Source: Phycisphaerae bacterium (GTDB taxonomy: Bacteria > Planctomycetota > Phycisphaerae > UBA1845). From it: a stretch of DNA of 64,000 bases. The stretch is from assembly GCA_028289375.1 (NCBI GenBank), contig JANQQK010000086.1, positions 62,001 through 126,000 of the forward strand, given 5' to 3'. The notes under the pieces were generated by a model. The model saw only the letters and a program-made list of their open reading frames with translations, had not been told where the DNA came from and searched no databases. Below are positions 17,592-25,748 of the stretch, piece after piece. The translations under genes and the position numbers were made by a program. Position 1 is the first letter of the stretch; the number at the start of each line of letters is the position of its first letter.

Positions 17592-18351
17592 AGCGATTAT
17601 GCCTCCAGACGATGTTCTGCAGCGAACTGTTTGCCTCATCGATCAGGTATGTTGCTTCGAACACGTGCTTCTCCACGTGTCCGTCGAAGTAGGAGTAATT
17701 CGATGATTCGAGGTGGCGTTCGAGTTCAACTTCCTCACCTGCGAGCCTGCGGGGGTTGGACCACCACGTTTCCGGGTGTACGTGATCCGACACGGCGAAG
17801 GGGCCGACCTCGGCGATTTCGACCATGTGGATGGTGGTGCTGGATCGGCGAATCTTGCTGAGCATGTTGTAGGGGCCGCGGTTGCCGATCGCGGCGACGG
17901 TGTAGTAGTTGGTTCCGTAGCTTGTGCGCCGAAGTCGCGGCTGGTCACCGCCAGTGTTTCCCGGCCCGCTCGCGCCTGTCGTCGTGGTTGTGCTCGGATT
18001 CACGGGCACCTTCCAGTGCGTGCTGCGATCCTGCGGGCAACGTGCGATTCGCTCGTCACGTCCGTAGAAATCCTTCAGTGTGTTGATCCAGGCAGCGTGC
18101 TCGTTGCCAACGCCGCCGTGCGCCAGTCCGGCCCCGATGATGCGGTCTTCGTTCTCGTTGGCGTAAAGATGGACGGCTTGCATGAGGCTTCGCATGTTGC
18201 TTGCGCAGGCTGTGGTTTTCGCGGCCTTGCGGGCGCGCGAGAATTGTGGAAGAAGAACGCTGACCAGCAATCCAATGATTGAGACCACGACCAGTAATTC
18301 GATGAGAGTGAATCCTTGCTTGCGCAAAGCAAAACTCCCCTTATTCGGCAT
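17569..18351 (-). CDS. type II secretion-type pseudopilin (H-X9-DG prepilin)
   Basis: 260 residues. The prepilin leader and cleavage/methylation site are clear: short basic leader, Gly, then FTLIELLVVVSIIGLLVSVL. The body has SNMRSLMQAVHLYANENE, and the C-terminal SNYSYFDGHVE is the DG-containing motif of the planctomycete H-X9-DG prepilins. It is likely processed by a prepilin peptidase and assembled with, or used to present, secretion substrates. No pilus or secretion ATPase gene is nearby; its overlap with copy C of the LHEHLTW family suggests a shared function. Confidence 0.88.
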   Translation of the reverse strand: MPNKGSFALRKQGFTLIELLVVVSIIGLLVSVLLPQFSRARKAAKTTACASNMRSLMQAVHLYANENEDRIIGAGLAHGGVGNEHAAWINTLKDFYGRDERIARCPQDRSTHWKVPVNPSTTTTTGASGPGNTGGDQPRLRRTSYGTNYYTVAAIGNRGPYNMLSKIRRSSTTIHMVEIAEVGPFAVSDHVHPETWWSNPRRLAGEEVELERHLESSNYSYFDGHVEKHVFEATYLIDEANSSLQNIVWRHNRYDPEIAR

Positions 18352-18443
18352 TCGCTGAAATCAAATTGGGACGGAGTTCCGACGCAAGCACAGGGCGTAC
18401 GTGGATCCCCTCGTGGACGAACGAAAAGGGCTTACGAGTTGGG

Positions 18444-18815
18444 CTAGGCAGTTGGGGGAGCACGCGGAAGTCGGCGGGCGCTGACTTCGGTTGCCGTGGG
18501 GATTTGTGCATCGATCGCATGGGATCGACGTACGGCGGCGCCCTCAATTTCGAGGGTTGGTGTCACCGCAATGGCGGCACCTGACCAAGTGCTCAACAAA
18601 TGGCATGTCTGGCAATCATGATCATGTCCGTCGCGCTCTTCGGGAACGGACTCGGATTGGTGATCATGGCAACTGTGCTCATGAGCGTGGATATGTGCAT
18701 GATCAGGCGCACCATGAACCGTCGACACGTGGACAAACTTGGCCACGCCCGGCGCGAGCAACGCAATGGCTGCCAAGCAGCACAAGCTTGTTGTTTTTTG
18801 CAGCGCTCGGTTCAT
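18444..18815 (-). CDS. small exported His/Cys-rich protein
   Basis: 123 residues. A hydrophobic N-terminal segment (CCLAAIALLAPGVAKFV) is followed by a His-rich stretch (HAHIHAHEHSCHDH) and HDHDCQTCHLL, a CxxCH pair, giving a strong candidate metal-binding region. The layout loosely resembles DUF2946-type proteins. A longer start at 18863 is possible and neither start has a good ribosome site. Head of the minus-strand cluster with the pseudopilin and the three LHEHLTW proteins; the shared His-richness hints at metal handling. Confidence 0.6.
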   Translation of the reverse strand: MNRALQKTTSLCCLAAIALLAPGVAKFVHVSTVHGAPDHAHIHAHEHSCHDHQSESVPEERDGHDHDCQTCHLLSTWSGAAIAVTPTLEIEGAAVRRSHAIDAQIPTATEVSARRLPRAPPTA

Positions 18816-18998
18816 ACGTGGGAGGATTTTAACGATTGGCGAAAGTGAATGCAAATCGTTCATGATTGCGTTTGCGGGGAAAACGGGGTCGATCTGCGTT
18901 CCCCGGCGGCTTGAAAGCGACTGCTATTGAATGATTTGCTCGATTTCGATGTGTGGATGATGTCCGCCTCGTGGGAGAACCCGTGATTCCAGTGTCAT

Positions 18999-19015
18999 GG
19001 TGGGCGATGCCCACC
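18999..19015. repeat. REP-like palindrome (GGTGGGC-gat-GCCCACC)
   Basis: Perfect 7-base inverted repeat with a 3-base loop, followed by CTACA. Palindromes of the form GGTGGGCNNNGCCCACC...CTACA are scattered in many planctomycete and cyanobacterial genomes. Only one copy occurs here, in the gap next to tRNA-Pro. Confidence 0.5.
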
Positions 19016-19066
19016 CTACATTCGAGTTCACAGGTGGTAAGTAATTGTTTAACAGATGGATATGAA

Positions 19067-19141
19067 TCGGGGCGACTGGATTCGAACCAGCGACCTCTGC
19101 GTCCCGAACGCAGCGCTCTGGCCAGGCTGAGCTACGCCCCG
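19067..19141 (-). tRNA. tRNA-Pro (anticodon CGG)
   Basis: Full cloverleaf of 75 bases: 7-bp acceptor CGGGGCG/CGCCCCG with discriminator A, D arm with GAGC/GCTC, anticodon stem CTGCG/CGCAG with loop TTCGGGA (anticodon CGG, G37), T arm with TTCGAAT. The C1-G72 pair and A73 fit bacterial tRNA-Pro. CCA is not encoded. It lies 60 bases downstream of pyrG on the same strand. Confidence 0.95.
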
Positions 19142-19201
19142 TTGTGAGTTTTATGCTAGACCTACTGTTGGGGAGTGTCAACGTGGGATGGGCGCGTTGC
19201 G

Positions 19202-20968
19202 CTAGGCCTTGGCGGATTGGGCGGTTTTGTCGGACGTTGGGTTGGACTCGGGGGTTGATTGGCCCAGGGCCGCACGAACCAGACCGACGAACATTGGGTC
19301 CGGACGAAGAGGACGACTCGAAAGTTCGGCGTGGGCCTGGGTGGCAACGAAGTAGGGATGCACGTCATTGGGCAGTTCGAGAACCTGTGCGATCCGGCCA
19401 TCCGGGGACTTGCCGGAGAATATCAGTCCCGCCGCCTCGATTTGCTCCATGTAGTCGGGACTGACCTCGTAACGGTGGCGGAAGCGGAGCCTGATCTTGG
19501 ATGCGTCGCCGTACATAGCGGCGACGGTGGAGTGCGGCGTGAGTCTGACATCGTGGCCGCCGAGACGCATGTTGCCGCCGAGTTGGGTGATGCCGCGCTG
19601 TTCGGGCAGGATATCGATGACGGGATGGGCACAGTTTGAGTTGATCTCGGTGCTTTGCGCGTCTTCGAGGCCACAGACGTTGCGGGCGAATTCCACGACG
19701 GCGATCTGAAATCCGTAGCAGAGGCCAAGGTAGGGGATGCGGTTTTCGCGCAGGTATTTGACGCACGCGAGCTTCCCTTCGACGCCCCGCGTGCCGAATC
19801 CGCCGGGGACAATGACGCCGTCGACGCCGGCGACGCGATCGGAGACGTTGGTCTCGTCGAGTTCGGTGCTGTCGATCCACTCGATGCGAACCTTGGCTCC
19901 CAGGTGAACACCTGCGTGCTCAAGTGCCTGGATGATGCTGGCGTAGCTGTCGCGGAGAGAGGTGTACTTGCCGGTGATGCCGATGGTGACGGGTTTGGCA
20001 GCTTCGCGAAAGCGTTTGATGTAGTTGTTCCAGATGTCGCGGCGTTCGTGTTCGCGGTCGGCGTTTACGCGGTCGCTGAGCTTGAGGTGGTCAAGGACGG
20101 CGGTGTCGATGCCGGCGTCGCGCAGCAATTCGGTGATAACATAGACACTGTCCACATCGTGCATGGAGAAGACGCGATCGAGCGGCACGCTGGAGTACAT
20201 GGCGATCTTCTCACGGACTTTCTTTGTGACAGGGTGTCGGGCACGGCAGGCAATGATGTGGGGCTGAATGCCGGCGCCCATGAGTTGCTTGAGGTTGAGT
20301 TGGGCGGGTTTGGACTTCTGTTCGCCGAGCATGGGCGGTTTCACGACGTAGGTAAGCGCGACGAAGCAGACGGAATTCGGGCCCTCCTCGAAGGCGAGTT
20401 CGCGGACGGCTTCGATGAGGTAGGCGTTTTCGACGTCGCCGACCGTTCCCCCGATCTCCACAAAGACGACGTCGGCGGCGCTGGCGACGGCCAGCTCGCG
20501 CAGGCAGTTTTTCACTTCGCCTGTCACGTGGGGGATCATCTGGACATCGCGGCCTAGGTAGCCGCCGCGACGCTCTTTCTCGAGCACGCGTGAGAAGACC
20601 TGACCACTGGTGACGAAATTGAGGCGGGACAAATCCTGATTGAGCATGCGCTCGTAGGTGCCGAGGTCCATGTCGCATTCCATGCCGTCGTCGAGGACGA
20701 AAACCTCGCCGTGGCGGAATGGGTTGAGGGTGCCGGCGTCGCGGTTCAGATAGCCTTCAAGTTTGATGGGGGTAACAGAGAAACCCTTGTCTTGCAGAAC
20801 CTTGGCGAGTGAGCTGGAGAAGATGCCCTTCCCGAGTCCGCTCATGACGGTCCCGAAAACGACGACGTACTTGCATTGGCCTGGCTTGTAGCCGGCGGGC
20901 ATGGGGGTGTGGAATTCGGTGTCGTCGGAGACGTCGCTGATGGATGAGAGGATGTTTCGGCTATCCAT
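19202..20968 (-). CDS. pyrG: CTP synthase (divergent amidoligase domain)
   Basis: Converts UTP to CTP with ATP and glutamine. 588 residues. The N-terminal synthetase has the P-loop region GTVMSGLGKGIFSS and HGEVFVLDDGMECDMDLGTYE; the usual KLDPYINVDPGTM block reads KLEGYLNRDAGTLNPF, so this is a divergent branch. The C-terminal class I glutaminase domain keeps the oxyanion region PGGFGTRG, nucleophile Cys in LGLCYGFQ, and His/Glu in QAHAEL (normally FHPEF). ATG at 20968 overlaps the kdsB stop by 8 bases; the longer reading runs back into kdsB. Its product is the substrate of KdsB. Confidence 0.93.
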   Translation of the reverse strand: MDSRNILSSISDVSDDTEFHTPMPAGYKPGQCKYVVVFGTVMSGLGKGIFSSSLAKVLQDKGFSVTPIKLEGYLNRDAGTLNPFRHGEVFVLDDGMECDMDLGTYERMLNQDLSRLNFVTSGQVFSRVLEKERRGGYLGRDVQMIPHVTGEVKNCLRELAVASAADVVFVEIGGTVGDVENAYLIEAVRELAFEEGPNSVCFVALTYVVKPPMLGEQKSKPAQLNLKQLMGAGIQPHIIACRARHPVTKKVREKIAMYSSVPLDRVFSMHDVDSVYVITELLRDAGIDTAVLDHLKLSDRVNADREHERRDIWNNYIKRFREAAKPVTIGITGKYTSLRDSYASIIQALEHAGVHLGAKVRIEWIDSTELDETNVSDRVAGVDGVIVPGGFGTRGVEGKLACVKYLRENRIPYLGLCYGFQIAVVEFARNVCGLEDAQSTEINSNCAHPVIDILPEQRGITQLGGNMRLGGHDVRLTPHSTVAAMYGDASKIRLRFRHRYEVSPDYMEQIEAAGLIFSGKSPDGRIAQVLELPNDVHPYFVATQAHAELSSRPLRPDPMFVGLVRAALGQSTPESNPTSDKTAQSAKA

Positions 20969-21725
20969 GGCTGGCCTCGATGGGGTTGGTGGTTTGGCGA
21001 TGTCGTGAGACGAAGGCTTCGTAATCTTCCGGCGTATCGATGCCGACGGCGGCGGTCCTGACGACGCCAACGGCGATATCGTGACCATGCTCGAGGACGC
21101 GGAGTTGTTCGAGACACTCGGTCTGTTCGATGGGCGTCGGGGCGAGAGCAGCGAGCTTCAAGAGGAACTCGCGCTGGTAGGCGTAGATGCCAAGGTGGAG
21201 ATAGACCGGTGCGTGGTCCGGTTGTCGTGGATAGGGAATGCGACTTCGTGAAAAGTAGAGGGCGCGGTGTTGGCTGATGACGACCTTGACGCAGTTCGGA
21301 TCGTCGGGGTCGGCATCGAAGCCCGTGCGCTTCAGGTCGGCGAAGTCGCACGCGAGGGTGCCGATCGGATGTCCTGTGTCGGTCATCAGCTTTACGAGGG
21401 TATCGATCGAGGCGGGTTCGATTTCGGGCTCATCGCCCTGCACATTGATGATGAGATCGGCTTGAACCGCCTTTGCGACTTCGGCAACGCGATCGGTACC
21501 CGACGGGTGGTCGGCACGCGTCATGGCGACGTTGCCACCGAATGAGCGTACAGCGTCGGCGATACGGTTATCGTCGGTGGCGACGATCACGTCATCGACG
21601 CACGCAGCGCGGGCGGCTTGTTCGTATACGTGCTGGATCAGGTACTTGCCGGTCTGATTGGCGAGAGGTTTTCCGGGAAAACGGGTGGAATCGTAGCGGG
21701 CGGGAATGACGACGATTGCCTTCAT
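20961..21725 (-). CDS. kdsB: 3-deoxy-manno-octulosonate cytidylyltransferase (CMP-KDO synthetase)
   Basis: Activates KDO with CTP for lipid A/LPS core assembly in the cytoplasm. 254 residues, the normal length. Motifs: VVIPARYDSTRFPGKPLA at the N-terminus, VATDDNRIADAV, ADHPSGTDRVAEVA, NVQGDEPEIEP, and HLGIYAYQREFLLKLA. Start at ATG 21725 gives the canonical N-terminus. A kdsB-pyrG order is also known in Chlamydiae. Its presence indicates a KDO-containing lipopolysaccharide, consistent with a diderm planctomycete. Confidence 0.94.
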   Translation of the reverse strand: MKAIVVIPARYDSTRFPGKPLANQTGKYLIQHVYEQAARAACVDDVIVATDDNRIADAVRSFGGNVAMTRADHPSGTDRVAEVAKAVQADLIINVQGDEPEIEPASIDTLVKLMTDTGHPIGTLACDFADLKRTGFDADPDDPNCVKVVISQHRALYFSRSRIPYPRQPDHAPVYLHLGIYAYQREFLLKLAALAPTPIEQTECLEQLRVLEHGHDIAVGVVRTAAVGIDTPEDYEAFVSRHRQTTNPIEASHG

Positions 21726-21912
21726 GACGTCGTCGCCGGGGCATCTGGATGTCGATATTTGTGGTGCACTTTCGGAACATAACGGTGACACATGGTGTCG
21801 TCAAAGATTCGCCTGATTCGGCGCCCTTTCGTGCTTGTTGCATCGCGGCATCGATGACAACGTGGTCCGTGGCGGGTAGAGTCGCGTCGAACGCGGGGAG
21901 GTGACCGTCAGG

Positions 21913-23355
21913 ATGAAGATCAAGCTGCACAATCTGATTTTCGTGGCCATGATTGTCGGCGTTGCGGTCGGTCTGGCCCTTTGGTGGGTCGACAAGCGGC
22001 AGGGCGACGAGGAGAGCGCAACGGTCGCCCAGATTCTGTGGTGGCTTGACCTGTTCGGTCCGACGATCTTCATGGGTGCGTTGAAGATGATCATCGCGCC
22101 GTTGATCTTCGCGAGCATCGTGTCCGGGGTGACGTCTCTGCCGGACATGAGCGAGCTGGGGAAGATCGGCTGGAAAACGATGGCGTACTACGTCACGACG
22201 ACGAGCGTGGCGGTGCTGATCGGGCTGGTGTTCGTGCTGATGATTCAGCCAGGGACGAAATCATCGGCTCAAAGCCTTCGCGAAACCCGTCAGGGCGAAC
22301 TTGCGGAGCGTCGCAAGGAATTTGCCGCATCCACCAATCGCGACCCGTTGAATGAATCGGGCAAGCCGACCGGGGAGTATCTGAGTTGGCTTGCAGGACG
22401 CGAGGGTGGGAAACAGGCGTCCGGACACGAGGCAGCGCGATTCAGCAAGCTGGAAGGTGCCGGCTCGCGGACGGCGGGGGATATCTTCAAGGATGACATT
22501 ATCAAACCGCTTCTGATGAACCCGTTTCGATCGTTGTCGGCTGATCCGCCGAACTCGCTGGGGATCATCTTTTTTGCATTGCTGACGGGCGTGGCGTGCA
22601 CGGTGGTCGGGGAAGCAGCCGCTCCGGTTGTCCGGTTTTTTCAAGGCCTGAACGAAGTTGTGATGCAGGTCACGCATTGGCTGATGGCGGTGTCGCCATT
22701 TGCGATCGCGTGCATCATGGCGGGGCTTGTGGCTGAGAATGGTCCGGACATATTTCAGACACTGGGGTGGTATTGCGGGACGGTGATCGGTGCGATTCTG
22801 GTACATATTCTGGCGTTGCTGACAATCTGTCGACTGCTCGGCGGCGTGGGGCCAATCGCTTTGTTCCGGGGAATTCGCGAGGCGTACATGATCGCGTTCA
22901 CGACCCGTTCGAGCGCAGCCACGTTGCCGATCACGATTGAGAATGTGACCGAGAAGCTCGATGTCTCGCCGAAGGTGGCCAACTTCTCGCTTCCGCTGGG
23001 GGCGACGATGAACATGGACGGGACGGCGCTCTATGAGGGAGTCGCGATCATCTTCCTGATCCAGATCTATGGCGGACTGGACGATGTGTCGATCGCGATG
23101 ACGTTTGCGACGACGATATTGATCTTTATTACGGCGGTGCTGGCGAGCGTGGGGGCGGCGGCGGTGCCGGATGCTGGGCTGGTGACGATGGTGCTGGTGG
23201 CCAGTGCGGTGCACCTGCCGATTTACTATATTCCGTTGATCTTCGCGGTTGATGCGTTTCTGGATATGTTCCGTACGTCGACGAATGTGCTGGGCGATTC
23301 AATCGGGGCGATCGTCGTGAATCGGCTCGAGCGCGGGCGGCTGGAGGCAACGTAG
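21913..23355 (+). CDS. dicarboxylate/amino acid:cation symporter (DAACS family)
   Basis: Inner-membrane secondary transporter of about 480 residues. The family signatures are FTTRSSAATLP (serine-rich re-entrant loop) and NMDGTALYEG (transport-core NMDGT motif), followed by GLVTMVLV and AVDAFLDMFRTSTNV. Substrates in the family include glutamate, aspartate, succinate and fumarate; which one applies here cannot be told. A hydrophilic segment of roughly 80 residues (about 115-195) splits the third and fourth membrane helices and is longer than usual. ATG 21913 was chosen over GTG 21901; GGGGAGG lies 11 bases upstream. Confidence 0.9.
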   Translation: MKIKLHNLIFVAMIVGVAVGLALWWVDKRQGDEESATVAQILWWLDLFGPTIFMGALKMIIAPLIFASIVSGVTSLPDMSELGKIGWKTMAYYVTTTSVAVLIGLVFVLMIQPGTKSSAQSLRETRQGELAERRKEFAASTNRDPLNESGKPTGEYLSWLAGREGGKQASGHEAARFSKLEGAGSRTAGDIFKDDIIKPLLMNPFRSLSADPPNSLGIIFFALLTGVACTVVGEAAAPVVRFFQGLNEVVMQVTHWLMAVSPFAIACIMAGLVAENGPDIFQTLGWYCGTVIGAILVHILALLTICRLLGGVGPIALFRGIREAYMIAFTTRSSAATLPITIENVTEKLDVSPKVANFSLPLGATMNMDGTALYEGVAIIFLIQIYGGLDDVSIAMTFATTILIFITAVLASVGAAAVPDAGLVTMVLVASAVHLPIYYIPLIFAVDAFLDMFRTSTNVLGDSIGAIVVNRLERGRLEAT

Positions 23356-23380
23356 TTCATTATTTGCAGGGGATGATGTG

Positions 23381-23833
23381 ATGTCAGAACACAAGGTGAC
23401 AACAACCTGGGTCCGGACGACGCCCGGGTTTGGCTACGAGGAGTACAACCGGGAGCACGTGTGGCACTTCGAAGGCGGGACGGAGGTTACCGGGTCAGCC
23501 GCTCCGGATTTTCTCGGCAAGGCTGAGTGCGTCGATCCGGAGCAGGCGTTCGTGGCGTCGCTGTCGAGCTGCCACATGCTGTTCGTGTTGGCGATTGCAG
23601 CCAAGAAGCGGTTGACGGTGGATCGGTACACGGATGACGCGGTCGGAATTCTGGAGAAGAACGAGGACGGCAAGATGGCCGTCACGCGGGTGGTTCTGCG
23701 GCCCAAGATCACGTTCTCGGGCGAGAAGATCCCGTCGGCAGACGATGTGGCCGGGATTCACGACAAGGCGCACGCGGGTTGTTTCATCGCGAACTCGGTG
23801 AAGACGACAGTGACAGTCGAGCCGATGGGATAG
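23381..23833 (+). CDS. OsmC family peroxiredoxin-like protein
   Basis: 150 residues. The two redox cysteines of the OsmC/Ohr fold are present: SLSSCHMLFVLAIAAKK (first Cys) and AHAGCFIANSVKT (second Cys). These enzymes reduce organic peroxides with thiols in the cytoplasm; the YhfA/OsmC branch is more likely than Ohr from the central sequence, but this is a judgement by eye. AGGGGAT lies upstream of the ATG; a GTG one codon earlier is in frame. Confidence 0.88.
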   Translation: MSEHKVTTTWVRTTPGFGYEEYNREHVWHFEGGTEVTGSAAPDFLGKAECVDPEQAFVASLSSCHMLFVLAIAAKKRLTVDRYTDDAVGILEKNEDGKMAVTRVVLRPKITFSGEKIPSADDVAGIHDKAHAGCFIANSVKTTVTVEPMG

Positions 23834-23896
23834 TTGGAGGGTTGCAGGCCCAATGCCGCGTACTATCCTCATAGTGATGATATGAGGTGAAATGCT

Positions 23897-25012
23897 ATGA
23901 TCGAACGGCTTTACGTCCATAACTACCGGTGCCTAGAGAACTTCACGCTCGATTTTCAACGGCAGCGTTCAGCCGTCTTGATCGGCAAGAACGGCGCCGG
24001 CAAGTCGACCGTTCTGGACGCATTGCGCGTGTTCCAGTCGATCTGCCGAGGCCCCAATCGAGTGCGGGACGTTATTCGCGCGAAGGACTTCGCGCAAAAT
24101 GAGAAGAATCGCCCCATGCGCTTTGAGGTAGATCTGTCACTTGGCGAACGCAAGTTTAGATATGCTGTTGCTTTCGAATGGCCTTCAGACTTTCACGAAG
24201 CTCGCATCGGCATGGAAGAGTTATCCAGCGACGGAGTCGCGGTATTCACTCGACATCAAGGACAAGTTCAACTGACTGGCGGTGCACAATTCGGATTGGA
24301 CTGGCACGTCTTCGCCTTGCCCGTCGTCAACGAGAATCCAACTGAACGATCGATCCAAGACGTCAGAGCCTTCTTTGCGAACATGATTCTTGTTGCACCA
24401 ATTCCCCAGCTAATGACGGGACTCTCAGACGAGCCCCGAACGGATCTGGATCGGCAAGCACTCAATTACGCCTCATGTTTGCGTGCAATATTTCAGACGA
24501 GACCCAAGTCCTACGGTGTGTTTGAGTCATTTGTTAAGGACGTATTGCCCGATTTCTCGTCACTTGAGAATGATCCGCGAGGCAAAGAGGGCGGTAGTCA
24601 ACAAATCGTCACATTCGAGACGACAAATCCGCTCGGGACATTGCAGCTTGATTTTGATGAACTTTCGGACGGCGAGAAATGCTTCTTCCTCTCTGCCTAC
24701 GTCATCGCCGCCAGCGCAGTCCGTACGAAAACAGATCCACCCGTCATCTGTGTGTGGGACGAGCCAGACCACCACCTATCACTATCTGAGGTGGGACACT
24801 TTATCACAGCCTTGCGAAGAATGACCAACCTAGGCGGACAATTTATCGCAACAACGCACCACCCCGAGACCATTCGAAAGTTCTCAGAAGACAATACATT
24901 CGTCCTCACACGCAACTCACATGTGGAGCCCACAATCGTCAAACTGCTCAACACATACTCCTACAATGGCGATTTGATTCATGCGCTCATTCGCGATGAG
25001 ATCATCGGATGA
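23897..25012 (+). CDS. AAA/ABC-type ATPase of an ATPase-TOPRIM-like pair
   Basis: 371-residue soluble ATPase of the SMC/OLD-like AAA_21 type: opening IERLYVHNYRCLENFTLDF, Walker A GKNGAGKST (about residue 31), a signature-like ELSDGEKCFFLS, Walker B VICVWDEPDHHLS, and the H-loop region FIATTHHPETI. It overlaps the next gene by 4 bases (ATGA), so both are made together. ATPases of this type paired with a nuclease-like partner are common in phage-defence systems; that role is inferred. Three sampled 60-base lines in the pair are 50-52% GC against 62% in a typA line, suggesting acquisition. GAGGTG precedes the ATG. Confidence 0.85.
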   Translation: MIERLYVHNYRCLENFTLDFQRQRSAVLIGKNGAGKSTVLDALRVFQSICRGPNRVRDVIRAKDFAQNEKNRPMRFEVDLSLGERKFRYAVAFEWPSDFHEARIGMEELSSDGVAVFTRHQGQVQLTGGAQFGLDWHVFALPVVNENPTERSIQDVRAFFANMILVAPIPQLMTGLSDEPRTDLDRQALNYASCLRAIFQTRPKSYGVFESFVKDVLPDFSSLENDPRGKEGGSQQIVTFETTNPLGTLQLDFDELSDGEKCFFLSAYVIAASAVRTKTDPPVICVWDEPDHHLSLSEVGHFITALRRMTNLGGQFIATTHHPETIRKFSEDNTFVLTRNSHVEPTIVKLLNTYSYNGDLIHALIRDEIIG

Positions 25013-25491
25013 GCGTGGACAAATACAAGTCACACGTCTTCGTGATTCCCGAGGATGCACGGGATGAACAGATAGCCAACGGGTTTACAAACCACCCGAA
25101 AGTCACCGCTCGCCAAATTCAAGTGATGCCGGTGGCGGGAGGTTGGGGCAAAGTACTTAAGACCTTTAAAGACGAGTACATCTCGCGGCTAGAACAGTGC
25201 CCAAAATGTCATGTTGTCATGCTTATCGACTTTGATGAAAAGACCGAACAACGCCAAGAGAAGTTCGACAACGACATCCCAGATGCCTTAAGTGAGCGCG
25301 TGTTTGTTGTTGGGCCGCGGGACACACCTGAAGCATTGAAGAGCTCGCTACACAAGGGGTACGAGGACATCGGCTGGACACTCGCGGACGAATGCTTCAG
25401 CGGGAATGCGACTCTATGGGAACACGAACAACTCAAGCACAACGATTTCGCACGACTTGAGTCTGTGTTGAAACCAATCCTCTTTAGCTAA
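25009..25491 (+). CDS. TOPRIM-like partner protein of the ATPase
   Basis: 160 residues, no confident family. The order of motifs suggests a small TOPRIM-like fold: a strand ending in a conserved Glu (HVFVIPEDARDEQIANGF), and a strand ending in Asp-x-Asp (VVMLIDFDEK), then a third strand (RVFVVGPRDTPEAL). A late WTLADECF...LWEHEQLKHNDF region is distinctive, with conserved-looking Trp, Cys and His. It is translationally coupled to the upstream ATPase and shares its low GC. Could be the nuclease or effector of a two-gene defence unit; TOPRIM assignment is inference. Confidence 0.65.
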   Translation: MSVDKYKSHVFVIPEDARDEQIANGFTNHPKVTARQIQVMPVAGGWGKVLKTFKDEYISRLEQCPKCHVVMLIDFDEKTEQRQEKFDNDIPDALSERVFVVGPRDTPEALKSSLHKGYEDIGWTLADECFSGNATLWEHEQLKHNDFARLESVLKPILFS

Positions 25492-25748
25492 TCGATCATA
25501 AACGACGACGGCAGGCCAGAACTCCATTGCTAGCCACTGGTCATTCGGGTGCACTGCTAGCAAATTTCAGGAATCCCACAGCCACGAACGAAAGGGGATT
25601 GCGAACTGGCCCTGCACTCCCAGATTGGCCGCCGCGTCTGGAGTGCAGTATGATCCGCGGAGCCTGTCGGTTGCGGGGAGTCCGGTGAAGGTCCGCCGGT
25701 GGCACTGACGGCAGTGTGACCATCCTCGATTCTGGAGCTTAGACAACC

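Noticed and set aside
18840..18880. Possible Zur/Fur-type operator upstream of the His-rich gene
   Set aside because: The AT-rich stretch near AAATCGTTCATGATTGCG superficially recalls a Zur box, but comparison with its own reverse complement shows only scattered matches.
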